A stretch of 35,545 nt of DNA from positions 1 to 35,545 of the forward strand of contig JAFGXQ010000140.1 in NCBI GenBank assembly GCA_016936575.1, read 5' to 3'. The notes below the pieces were generated by a model, which was not told the DNA's origin, did no database searches, and was given only the letters and a program-made list of their open reading frames with translations. Made by a program: the position numbers and the translations under genes. Origin of the DNA: Deltaproteobacteria bacterium. Its GTDB lineage: Bacteria; Myxococcota_A; Polyangia; JAAYKL01. This document shows, piece after piece, positions 1 through 7,076 of the stretch (position 1 is the stretch's first letter; each line of letters begins with the position of its first letter).

Positions 1-1
1 G

Positions 2-85
2 ACCACTGTCGAGGAGGACAACGCCGCGGAAGGACGTGAGGGCAAGCAGAAAACGATCAGTCGAATTCCGAATCGATCTGACTAG
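2..85 (+). CDS. Possible C-terminal fragment of a truncated gene
   Basis: From base 2 a frame stays open for 27 codons to a TAG at 83-85; it encodes a hydrophilic, charged tail (begins TTVEEDNAAEG, ends ISRIPNRSD). Such a composition suits a protein C-terminus, but the piece is too short to recognise and could be chance. The 120 bases between it and the glnK stop hold only a self-complementary AGAGCGCTCT around 125 and G-rich tracts, with no convincing terminator. Confidence 0.25.
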   Translation, partial: TTVEEDNAAEGREGKQKTISRIPNRSD

Positions 86-206
86 ACATGCGAGCGGCAA
101 TTGTTGCGCTTAAAACGGTAGGGGAAGAGCGCTCTCGTCGCTCAGATATTTTTCGGTATTGGGATTGGGGGACATAGGGGACGGGGCAGTTCAGTTGGAA
201 CAGGAA

Positions 207-548
207 TTATCCGATAGCGTCTTCGCCCTTATCTTTGGTACGAATTCGTATTACATCCTCCAGTGAACGTATAAATATTTTCCCGTCACCAATTTTACCC
301 GTGTGGGCGCCTTTGCAAATCGCATCAATTGTTGCATCAACAAAATCGTCATTGACGGCGATTTCGATCTTTACCTTGGGCAACAAGTTGATGGTCTTAA
401 CTGCACCACGGTAAGATTCTTCGTAGCCTGCCTGTTGTCCGCATCCTCGAACAGTGGATACTGTCATTTTTTTTACTTCCGCTTCAAACAAAGCCTCTTT
501 GACATCTTCAAGTTTGTCTGGCTGTATAATTGCTGTAATCAATTTCAT
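207..548 (-). CDS. glnK: PII nitrogen-regulatory protein (GlnK/GlnB family)
   Basis: A 113-residue protein of normal PII length. PII trimers sense 2-oxoglutarate, ATP and ADP and gate partners, classically the AmtB channel. Visible family features are the N-terminal [16 protein letters not shown] strand-helix, a T-loop at about residues 37-55, the LPKVKIE strand, and the ATP-binding signature [10 protein letters not shown] near 84-93. Y46 is kept, but the position of the usual uridylylated Tyr51 is Lys (RGAVKTI instead of RGAEYMV), so GlnD-type uridylylation at that site is impossible. The gene lies 20 bp downstream of amtB on the same strand, and its start is preceded by a strong GGAAGGAG ribosome-binding site. 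The amtB neighbour makes GlnK the better name. Confidence 0.95.
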   Translation of the reverse strand: MKLITAIIQPDKLEDVKEALFEAEVKKMTVSTVRGCGQQAGYEESYRGAVKTINLLPKVKIEIAVNDDFVDATIDAICKGAHTGKIGDGKIFIRSLEDVIRIRTKDKGEDAIG

Positions 549-568
549 TGTAATATTCTCCTTCCTTC

Positions 569-1897
569 TTAATTGAGAATCTGGAATCCGGCATACGCTT
601 CGGCGCTGTGTTCGCCTTTATCAAGGCCACCCAATTCTTCTTCACGTGATACTCTCAGACCAATAGTGTATTTGAGGGCAAAGAACAAGATCAATGCTGC
701 AGGGAAAGCGAATGCGCCGTATGCAGCGATACCTTTGAGCTGAGCCACAACACTTGCGCCCTCTCCAAAGATTCCTGTAGCAAGTGTGCCCCAGATTCCG
801 CAAACCAGGTGAACAGAGATTGCACCGACAGGGTCATCAATTTTAACTTTGTCGAAGAAAAGAACCGCGAAGTATACGACGACACCAGCAATCCCACCGA
901 TAATAATTGATTCCATCGGCGTAATAATATCAGCACCAGCGGTAATACCCACCAAACCGGCAAGAGCACCGTTTAGTACCATTGAAAGATCAGGTTTTTT
1001 AGAAATAATCCAGCTTGTTGCCATAGCGCCGATGACACCCGCACAAGCGCCCAGAGTTGTGGTCACGAATACAAGAGATACACCACCGGGATCACCGCTC
1101 AGTACTGAACCACCATTAAATCCGTACCAACCGAACCACAGAAGGAACATACCGATAGTTGCAAGCGGCAAGTTGTGACCAAAGATTGGACGAACTTGTC
1201 CTTTCACGTATTTGCCAATGCGCGGTCCGAGAACGATAGCACCTGCCAATGCGCCCCAACCGCCGACGGAGTGAACAAGAGTTGAACCGGCAAAGTCATA
1301 GAATCCAGCAGCGTTGGCCCAGCCACCGCCCCATTTCCACATACCGGCGATAGGATATACAAGACCTACGAAAAATACGGAAAAAATAACAAAGCTTCCA
1401 ACCTTGATGCGCTCAGCAACAGCGCCAGATACGATAGTCGCAGCAGTTGCAGCGAACATCGCCTGGAAGATAAAATCGGTCCAATAAGTATATGCACCGC
1501 CTGCATATTCGATTAAACCAGCAGCACCATCTGGAGCGCTGATACCAAAACCACCAAACGCAAACCAGCCGCCTGCACCTGCTTCGCCAGGATACATCAC
1601 GTTGAACCCCCAAGCGGCGTAAGTTAAAGTACCAATAGCCACGATTGCGACGTTTTTGAACAAAATATTGACCGTGTTTTTCGCTTGCGTCAAACCGGTT
1701 TCAATACATGAAAATCCCAGGTGCATGATGAAAACCAAGAAAGTCGATACAAGCATCCAGATATTATTCGCTGTGAATAATGCAGAGCTTGCAGTTTCTG
1801 CAACGCTGGGCGCAGCTTCCGGCTCGGCTCCAAAGGCTGATGATGCTGCAGCAATTACCAGCAATGGTACTAGTAGTAGTAGTAGTTTTTTGTTCAT
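569..1897 (-). CDS. amtB: Ammonium transporter AmtB
   Basis: A 442-residue Amt/Rh-family ammonium channel. It starts with a cleavable signal peptide (leucine-rich, ending near SSAFGA) followed by about eleven hydrophobic segments. Recognisable motifs are GFSCIETGL in an early helix, the pore twin histidines in [11 protein letters not shown] and [12 protein letters not shown], the GWYGFNGGS segment, and the conserved cytoplasmic tail [18 protein letters not shown], which contacts the PII protein. The start is supported by AAGGAG eight bases upstream. Codons 5-9 are five identical CTA leucine codons, a small trinucleotide repeat in the signal peptide. It is first in an operon with glnK, and a sigma-54-type promoter lies about 155 bp upstream, consistent with nitrogen control. 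Confidence 0.97.
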   Translation of the reverse strand: MNKKLLLLLVPLLVIAAASSAFGAEPEAAPSVAETASSALFTANNIWMLVSTFLVFIMHLGFSCIETGLTQAKNTVNILFKNVAIVAIGTLTYAAWGFNVMYPGEAGAGGWFAFGGFGISAPDGAAGLIEYAGGAYTYWTDFIFQAMFAATAATIVSGAVAERIKVGSFVIFSVFFVGLVYPIAGMWKWGGGWANAAGFYDFAGSTLVHSVGGWGALAGAIVLGPRIGKYVKGQVRPIFGHNLPLATIGMFLLWFGWYGFNGGSVLSGDPGGVSLVFVTTTLGACAGVIGAMATSWIISKKPDLSMVLNGALAGLVGITAGADIITPMESIIIGGIAGVVVYFAVLFFDKVKIDDPVGAISVHLVCGIWGTLATGIFGEGASVVAQLKGIAAYGAFAFPAALILFFALKYTIGLRVSREEELGGLDKGEHSAEAYAGFQILN

Positions 1898-2000
1898 TGT
1901 TTTCTCCTTGAGGTTATAAATTTCAAAGCTGAATGGCTCAACTCATCCTCTCTACGCCTCCGCGGTGTTGAACACGGAAGCAATTGGTTTCGTATCGAGC

Positions 2001-2035
2001 TGCCTGAGCGTTTTCGTTTATTCTATTCTCAGGCA
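2001..2035 (-). promoter_or_regulatory. Inverted repeat in the amtB leader
   Basis: TGCCTGAG at 2001-2008 and CTCAGGCA at 2028-2035 are perfect 8-bp arms around a 19-base loop. If transcription starts about 12 bases past the sigma-54 element (near 2039), this hairpin forms the very 5' end of the amtB mRNA. It could stabilise the transcript or be an operator. No U-tract follows, so it is not an intrinsic terminator. Confidence 0.4.
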
Positions 2036-2049
2036 CACCTAACCCTATG

Positions 2050-2065
2050 AGCAGTTGTCGTGCCA
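2050..2065 (-). promoter_or_regulatory. Sigma-54 (-24/-12) promoter for amtB-glnK
   Basis: On the minus strand the bases read TGGCACGACAACTGCT. The sigma-54 consensus is TGGCACG-N4-TTGC(A/T); the -24 GG and -12 GC are at exact spacing and there is one mismatch (C for the first T of TTGC). Predicted start is near 2039, giving a leader of about 140 bases. Nitrogen-regulated amtB-glnK operons are commonly sigma-54 dependent. Confidence 0.7.
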
Positions 2066-2147
2066 CATTCGCACCAACAACCATAACCAATTGAAATCAA
2101 TGGAAAAAAGTTAAATAACAAAAATTGTTCAACAGCGTAACCACGCC

Positions 2148-2186
2148 ACAAAAATGTACTTTCGTGACACACAGGCACATTTTTGT
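2148..2186. promoter_or_regulatory. Perfect inverted repeat upstream of the amtB promoter
   Basis: ACAAAAATGT (2148-2157) and ACATTTTTGT (2177-2186) are perfect 10-bp complementary arms 19 bases apart. The centre is about 130 bp upstream of the predicted amtB start, a usual distance for an enhancer-binding protein that activates sigma-54. It does not match the E. coli NtrC consensus. A second weaker dyad, AACAA-AAA-TTGTT, lies at 2117-2129. The remainder of the 1898-2221 gap shows nothing else. Confidence 0.4.
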
Positions 2187-2221
2187 AACAACACCATCGA
2201 TGAGAAGTAACGAACGTCAGT

Positions 2222-2767
2222 CTACTCTGTAAAGGAAATCAACCATTTCAGCATCACCCCCATTTCGTGAGACGTGGGGTGCTCGGTGGACAGGGACCAT
2301 ATGGGACGATAATACAGTTGAAGGTACAATAATCGACCGCGCCTGGGAATGTAGACCGGAGCGGATAAGCCAACGAATAAATTTATGTGGTGAGTGCCCA
2401 TGGTATCGGGCAGTCCAACGCCGTATCCGACGCCTAAATTGGCCATCAACATGTTCAGCCCGGTCTCCCAAAAAGGTATGGCCACCGTCTCATTCGCAAT
2501 TACAAATTTTCCGCCTCCGGATAGCCACCACATCAAAGGCGACTTTAGTTTATGAAAATACGATAGCTCCACGGACGGAAGAAACGCATGCGAAAACTCA
2601 CCACCATGCAAGTACGCAGCGCCCCCACCGAAGGTAATACCGTTTCCCGGTTTCCATCCGCCCTGAGGCGGAGTTCCCGACGGATGCGCGGAGAAGGCGG
2701 GCATTCCTATCAGCAATCCCATCGTAAGCATCATTGTGGCCAATATTCGTTTCATCAGTTTCAACAT
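2222..2767 (-). CDS. Small exported protein, possible outer-membrane barrel
   Basis: About 181 residues from the ATG at 2767; a further ATG at 2755 is four codons in. The N-terminus MLKLMKRILATMMLTMGLLIGMPAFSA is a typical signal peptide with an AFSA-type cleavage site. The mature part alternates hydrophobic and Gly/aromatic residues (GGGAAYLHGG, LMANLGVGYGVGL, LYLQLYYRPIWSL) and looks like a small beta-barrel or beta-sandwich. The family is not recognised. It reads towards amtB but is separated from it by the sigma-54 promoter region, so is probably its own unit. It diverges from the membrane protein at 2832, with 64 bp between them. Confidence 0.65.
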   Translation of the reverse strand: MLKLMKRILATMMLTMGLLIGMPAFSAHPSGTPPQGGWKPGNGITFGGGAAYLHGGEFSHAFLPSVELSYFHKLKSPLMWWLSGGGKFVIANETVAIPFWETGLNMLMANLGVGYGVGLPDTMGTHHINLFVGLSAPVYIPRRGRLLYLQLYYRPIWSLSTEHPTSHEMGVMLKWLISFTE

Positions 2768-2831
2768 ACATGATTTTCGCCTTTTTTCTAAAACTTTAGA
2801 CTTCTGGTCGCAAGTTCGGTACAACCCAACT

Positions 2832-3551
2832 GTGAACGACATTGAAAAAAATCAGAAAAAAAAGAAACCCAGCGTCAGCGTTGAGCGCGATCCCGCCACG
2901 GACATTCGATTTCCGCTCATGATCCTGTTTTTGCTGGCGGCCACATTCAGTTTTCTGTTGGAGCTGCCGCCTGCACTCACTTTGGCAGTGGGCGGAACCA
3001 TGGCCGGCGTTTGGGCATTTGTACGCGAGCGCAACCTGATGATTGAACTGCTCTCCAACTGGAAAAATCATTGGATGATTATCGGGCCGGTTATCGGCGC
3101 ATTCGTTTACGGCTTCGTGGACATCTCCATCCAAACCGTCACCTCGAGCGTTATCGACGCCGGAGGATTGGCGCCGGGAAAAGAACTTCCCGCCATTTTT
3201 ACGTTACTGCTGCAGATGCGCGCCGCCGCCGGTGACATCCCGCCGGTTCTCCTCGGTTTAGGGGGCGCTGTAGTACTTGGTATTTTCGAAGAACTCTTCT
3301 GGCGCGGTTTCATTCAAACCCGACTCATGCTGCTGACCAGCCATGGGGTTGCGGTTTTGGTAACCGCCTTGTTGTATGCAGTGTACTACTTCTTTGCGCT
3401 GGGTCCGTTGGCCGCTGGGCTGGCTCTTTTTTTAGGAATCGCCCTCTCGTTGTTCACCCTGCGCTCCAGGTCGTTGCTTCCGGCCATATTATGCCATATG
3501 ACCTTTGTGGTCCTGGCATTGTGGATTCGGCCTGACCTTTCGCTGATGTGA
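2832..3551 (+). CDS. CPBP-family (CAAX protease-like) membrane protein
   Basis: About 239 residues from the GTG at 2832. An earlier in-frame GTG at 2736 would add 32 residues lying over the divergent neighbour's start and is less likely. A charged head (EKNQKKKK) precedes about seven hydrophobic helices. The CPBP signature EExxxR is present as FEELFWRGF (E153, E154, R158), followed by a helix ending in ILCHMTF, which supplies the third-motif histidine. The second motif, normally FxxxH, reads YAVYY here without a histidine, so catalysis is doubtful. Members include CAAX prenyl proteases and bacteriocin-immunity proteins; the substrate cannot be inferred. Its end faces the hydrolase gene at 3577 with 25 bp between and no visible terminator. 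Confidence 0.75.
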   Translation: MNDIEKNQKKKKPSVSVERDPATDIRFPLMILFLLAATFSFLLELPPALTLAVGGTMAGVWAFVRERNLMIELLSNWKNHWMIIGPVIGAFVYGFVDISIQTVTSSVIDAGGLAPGKELPAIFTLLLQMRAAAGDIPPVLLGLGGAVVLGIFEELFWRGFIQTRLMLLTSHGVAVLVTALLYAVYYFFALGPLAAGLALFLGIALSLFTLRSRSLLPAILCHMTFVVLALWIRPDLSLM

Positions 3552-3576
3552 GTGGGATTCGTTTCAAAAAACCAAC

Positions 3577-5070
3577 CTACAACGCGCTTTTTGCTATTTC
3601 GACCAAACGCCAATAGGGCGGGAAGTAGTCGTGCTCTGATTTGAATCGTTCTACATCTTGAAGGACACGCTTTTGCACCGCGCGGTGCCGACTTTGAAAC
3701 GCTCGATTCCGTAATGCTGCTGTCGCGTTCATGCCCTCCGGCACCGGACCGACTTTCCCCAGGACATTCTGAAACGCGCTGTACAATTTGAGCAACCGTG
3801 CGACCGGCAACATCCACACCGAATAGGGCAATGACCGATGCGGGCTTCCCAATTCAATCATTGCATCAGTCACGGCGTTGTCGACCGTGTCATGTATCAA
3901 ACCTGACTGCGAGCGCCACTCATAGATGATTTCAAGTTGCGGGTCATATTCCAAATCCGACGGGGCTTGCGTCATGAAATAACGAACGCCGAAATCGCGC
4001 ATCCAGCGTACAACCACCGGATTCGAAATGCTCGACAATACGTGCCATAGAGTCACCCCCTGCTCCGCATACACTGAAGAGGCAACCTCTGAACAGAACA
4101 ACGCATCGCTATTTTGATAATCCATCTCAAAATCGTATGGTGTGTGTCCTGATACTGCACGACGGAGCGCAGCCTCAGCCGCTTTATGCGGCAGTGTCGA
4201 GTCCTTCAGCACTTCAGGAACATCGGCACGAAGTCGCAGTACCAGAATTCGAAACTTTTTATCTTTCAAATAGCCGTCCACATCGGTTACCGCGACGCCG
4301 CCCTCGATATGAGATTCAATAATCGATACCTTGCCGCGCTCACCGACATGCACCAATGCGACGTGAGAAAAATTCCCCGGATAGTCATTTCCGCGTGCAA
4401 TAAATGCCGAAGTGGGAGCGGTGCCCCTGGAGAGCAATAGATCTCCGGACTGTATGTGGACGCCGTGCACTTCGGCAAAGGGGACAGAATGACGCGACAC
4501 TTTTTTTACAGGTGAATACACCGGGTACACATCTGAAACCAGCATCGCCTGTTCGAGCGCCATTCGGGTGCCGTACAGCAGTCGATACAACGCCTTTCGC
4601 CCACGCGGCGCCTGAACATCCCACTTGGATGAAACGGCTTTTATCTCATTGCGAAACTGCCAAAACGCTGAGCCGTGTTGCCGCATTGCGCTCCTGCAGG
4701 CGCCCATAATGACAGCCGTATTAAACAGTATTTTTTCCAAAGACTCAAATGCGTCTGCATCGGGCATTGAATTCATCGAAGCCATCTGTGTCATTTGTTC
4801 ATTCGCGTCCCCAAGCTGCTTTGACACAAGCGCCGCCGCTTGTTCACACCCCTCCTGTCGCCGTAGTACAAACTGGGTCTCCAAAGTCTTCCAGTATGCG
4901 TTCTGATCCCACGAAAACGGTTCGCCACGCCCGTGCATCTTCACCGTCGGCATGCAACCGGGAATCATCGCGATGAAATATCCGCTGACTACCACAGAAA
5001 CAACAACAACCACTACTAATGCTCTTCGACGCAACCGATACCTCCATAAAGACAAATTTTCGAAAATCAT
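3577..5070 (-). CDS. Membrane-anchored YiiX-like (permuted NlpC/P60) hydrolase
   Basis: About 497 residues from the ATG at 5070; the frame is open up to a TTG at 5208, but that extension lacks a ribosome site. A single N-terminal helix (RRRALVVVVVVSVVVSGYF) anchors it. The catalytic domain, from about residue 208, shows the permuted papain-like YiiX/YaeF (peptidase C92) pattern: SGDLLLSRG, then FSHVALVH with probable catalytic H236, IIESHIEGGV, and LFCSEV with probable nucleophile C326. Such enzymes act on amide bonds in peptidoglycan or lipids; which is unknown. The first 200 residues (a helical region with YGTRMALEQAM) and the tail are not recognised. It diverges from the TerB-like gene over about 150 bp. 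Confidence 0.8.
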   Translation of the reverse strand: MIFENLSLWRYRLRRRALVVVVVVSVVVSGYFIAMIPGCMPTVKMHGRGEPFSWDQNAYWKTLETQFVLRRQEGCEQAAALVSKQLGDANEQMTQMASMNSMPDADAFESLEKILFNTAVIMGACRSAMRQHGSAFWQFRNEIKAVSSKWDVQAPRGRKALYRLLYGTRMALEQAMLVSDVYPVYSPVKKVSRHSVPFAEVHGVHIQSGDLLLSRGTAPTSAFIARGNDYPGNFSHVALVHVGERGKVSIIESHIEGGVAVTDVDGYLKDKKFRILVLRLRADVPEVLKDSTLPHKAAEAALRRAVSGHTPYDFEMDYQNSDALFCSEVASSVYAEQGVTLWHVLSSISNPVVVRWMRDFGVRYFMTQAPSDLEYDPQLEIIYEWRSQSGLIHDTVDNAVTDAMIELGSPHRSLPYSVWMLPVARLLKLYSAFQNVLGKVGPVPEGMNATAALRNRAFQSRHRAVQKRVLQDVERFKSEHDYFPPYWRLVEIAKSAL

Positions 5071-5175
5071 ACGAAATAATAATTGCGACGACAAGCAGTT
5101 CAGCGTTAAGAAGACGTGATTCAACGTTTTTGAACGACCGTTGTATTTTCCGGTCAGCCGTACTATCAGGGTAAG

Positions 5176-5194
5176 CGACAAAAATGCGTTGTCG
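5176..5194. promoter_or_regulatory. Inverted repeat between divergent genes
   Basis: CGACAA (5176-5181) and TTGTCG (5189-5194) are perfect arms around seven bases, in the 153-bp divergent promoter region between the YiiX-like hydrolase and the TerB-like gene. A second dyad, TTCAA-CGTTT-TTGAA, lies just to the left near 5128. Possible operators; no promoter elements are convincing. Confidence 0.3.
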
Positions 5195-5223
5195 TATTGT
5201 TGCCCCAACCACGCGAGATATTT

Positions 5224-5730
5224 ATGAACCTGTTTAAATTATTTCAGATAGACGAATCCAAGCAAGCGGAACACGGAAAGCTGTTTCAGCGAATTGAAGA
5301 ATTGGCCGAGCAACTTTCAGAAACGGAATTGAAAGAGGCGACGGCGGTGGCCGGACTGCTCGGGCGCATCGCATATGCGGATACCGAATTCAAAGATGAA
5401 GAAGTCGCGAAAATCAAAGCGATACTGCATAAAGAATCAAAGCTCTCCAACGAAGCCATCGAAGTGATTACCCAATTACTCGTTGAACAGAAAATTGAAT
5501 TGCTCACCCTGGAAGAACACTTCTACACCCGCCTCGCCAATGAAGTAATGTCAGCGGATCAACGGTTTGAGTTATTGGCCTACATGTTTCAAATCGCGGC
5601 ATCCGACGGCACCATCTGCCTTGAAGAGGAAAATCTGCTTCATAGTGTGGCCGAAAGTTTGAAGATTCCCAAAAGCGACGTGGTATCGCTCAAACGAACA
5701 TTTAAAAACTATTTGTCTGTGTTTCAATAG
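5224..5730 (+). CDS. TerB-like (tellurite-resistance TerB family) protein
   Basis: A soluble, acidic, all-helical protein of 168 residues. The ATG at 5224 has a GAG purine site in good position; an upstream TTG at 5197 is less likely. It shows the TerB-type repeat of helical pairs with acidic loops: LLGRIAYADTEFKDEEV near residues 45-61 and FQIAASDGTICLEEEN near 121-136. TerB-like domains bind divalent metal and are found alone or fused to J-domains and membrane proteins; their role is often unclear. A second TerB domain occurs in this window at the C-terminus of the 33433-35367 protein. It converges on ftsZ with a stem-loop between. Confidence 0.8.
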   Translation: MNLFKLFQIDESKQAEHGKLFQRIEELAEQLSETELKEATAVAGLLGRIAYADTEFKDEEVAKIKAILHKESKLSNEAIEVITQLLVEQKIELLTLEEHFYTRLANEVMSADQRFELLAYMFQIAASDGTICLEEENLLHSVAESLKIPKSDVVSLKRTFKNYLSVFQ

Positions 5731-5741
5731 GGTTTTACGGC

Positions 5742-5770
5742 ATTTCACGCACGCGGCTCATACGTGAAAT
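5742..5770. terminator. Stem-loop between convergent terB-like gene and ftsZ
   Basis: ATTTCACG (5742-5749) and CGTGAAAT (5763-5770) are perfect 8-bp arms with a 13-base loop, in the 70-bp gap between two facing stop codons. Position suggests a shared bidirectional terminator, but no T-tract follows on either strand, so a Rho-independent mechanism is not supported. Confidence 0.35.
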
Positions 5771-5800
5771 AAAGATACGCAAAACGACGATGTACGGCTG

Positions 5801-6994
5801 CTAGTCCTGCTGATGCTGCTTACGAATAAATGCCGGAATATCCAGATGACTGTCACTGGTAACCGAAGCGCGGGTTACCACCGGGCGAGCTCCCGTTTGG
5901 CTCACAGATTCGACAGATTCCCGGTGTGAAACAGCCGGAACCGACGAGCGGCTACCTTGATTTCCGCACATGTCTTTGTAAGACGTTTTGGGAATGTACG
6001 ATGTACGAATCGCATTGTTCTGCTGAACCATCATCGATTCTCCCTGCTGGAAACCGGTGGCGATTACGGTGCATTTCACTTCGTCACAGGGTTCTTCCAG
6101 GGTGACATAACCGAAAATGATGTGCGCGTCTTCATCGGCGGCTTCTTCAATCATGGCAACGGCATCAGCCACTTCGTTCATTGTCATGTCGGGACCGCCG
6201 GTAATATTAATCAGAATACCGGTGGCGCCGTTAATCTTCACGTCTTCAAGCAACGGACTGTTAATCGCCATCTCGGCCGCATCAATCGCACGATTGGCGC
6301 CGGTGCCGTAACCGGTTCCCATCAATGCACGACCGCGATTGGTCATAATCGTACGAACGTCTGCGAAGTCCACATTGATCTGACCGCGGATTGTAATCAA
6401 ATCAGAAATGCCGCGCACCGCATTGCAAAGCACCTGATCAGCAAAATTGAACGCATCATTGATGGCGAGATTCTGTTCCAGAGAAAGCAGGCTTTCATTG
6501 GGAATCACAATCTGGGTATCCACTTCTTCACCCAATGCGTGAATTCCTTCTTCAGCAAAGCGCATGCGACGGCGACCTTCAAACCGGAACGGTTTGGTAA
6601 CGACGCCCACTGTCAACGCATCGACCTCTTTGGCAACCTGGGCCACAATGGATGCGGCACCAGTTCCCGTGCCACCGCCCATTCCCGCGGCGATAAACAC
6701 CATATCCGATCCCCGAAGTGTCTCCTCCAGCGCCGCCACATCCTCAAGCGCCGCTTTACGTCCCACATCGGGATGACCGCCCGCACCGAGTCCCTTGGTC
6801 AGATTGGTTCCAATCTGAATTTTGGTAGTGGCCGGATTCGCCTCCAACGCCTGGTGATCTGTGTTCACCACCACAAACTCCACTCCGTCAATTTGCTCTG
6901 CAATCATGTTTGCAACGGCATTGCCACCGCCGCCGCCCACACCAACAACTTTGATCTTTGCGTGCTGATCCATTCCATCAAGTTCGAAATGCAT
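5801..6994 (-). CDS. ftsZ: Cell division GTPase FtsZ
   Basis: The tubulin homologue that forms the Z-ring, 397 residues. Visible features are the N-terminal [15 protein letters not shown], the GTP-binding loop GGGTGTG at residues 106-112, the T7 synergy loop [12 protein letters not shown] that completes the GTPase site of the next subunit, a short variable linker (about 335-380), and the C-terminal peptide [10 protein letters not shown] that binds FtsA and other partners. The start at 6994 is fixed by GGGAGGATTTC immediately upstream; ATG at residue 8 is an alternative. It lies 82 bp downstream of ftsA on the same strand; that gap holds the stem-loop described separately. Confidence 0.98.
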   Translation of the reverse strand: MHFELDGMDQHAKIKVVGVGGGGGNAVANMIAEQIDGVEFVVVNTDHQALEANPATTKIQIGTNLTKGLGAGGHPDVGRKAALEDVAALEETLRGSDMVFIAAGMGGGTGTGAASIVAQVAKEVDALTVGVVTKPFRFEGRRRMRFAEEGIHALGEEVDTQIVIPNESLLSLEQNLAINDAFNFADQVLCNAVRGISDLITIRGQINVDFADVRTIMTNRGRALMGTGYGTGANRAIDAAEMAINSPLLEDVKINGATGILINITGGPDMTMNEVADAVAMIEEAADEDAHIIFGYVTLEEPCDEVKCTVIATGFQQGESMMVQQNNAIRTSYIPKTSYKDMCGNQGSRSSVPAVSHRESVESVSQTGARPVVTRASVTSDSHLDIPAFIRKQHQQD

Positions 6995-7028
6995 GAAATC
7001 CTCCCGATTTCTCGTTTATTGCCGCTAG

Positions 7029-7075
7029 TTCACATTTGCTGCCGGTGAAACACCGCGCCTCGCAACAGATGTGAA
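7029..7075 (-). ncRNA. Structured intercistronic RNA element between ftsA and ftsZ
   Basis: The ftsA-ftsZ spacer can fold almost completely. The outer arms 7029-7042 and 7062-7075 pair over 14 positions, with one A-C mismatch and one G-U wobble in the transcript. Directly stacked on this is a perfect CGGTG-AAA-CACCG hairpin (7043-7055), leaving a six-base bulge (7056-7061). The element begins one base after the ftsA stop codon and ends 34 bases before the ftsZ ATG, just ahead of its ribosome-binding site. No U-tract follows, so it is not a classical terminator. A processing, mRNA-stability or translation-control element is inferred. Confidence 0.55.
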
Positions 7076-7076
7076 A

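Noticed and set aside
5957-7048. A 363-codon open frame antisense to ftsZ
   Set aside because: It lies wholly over ftsZ and its spacer; the translation is rich in His, Asn and Arg as expected of a mirrored conserved gene, and matches no family.
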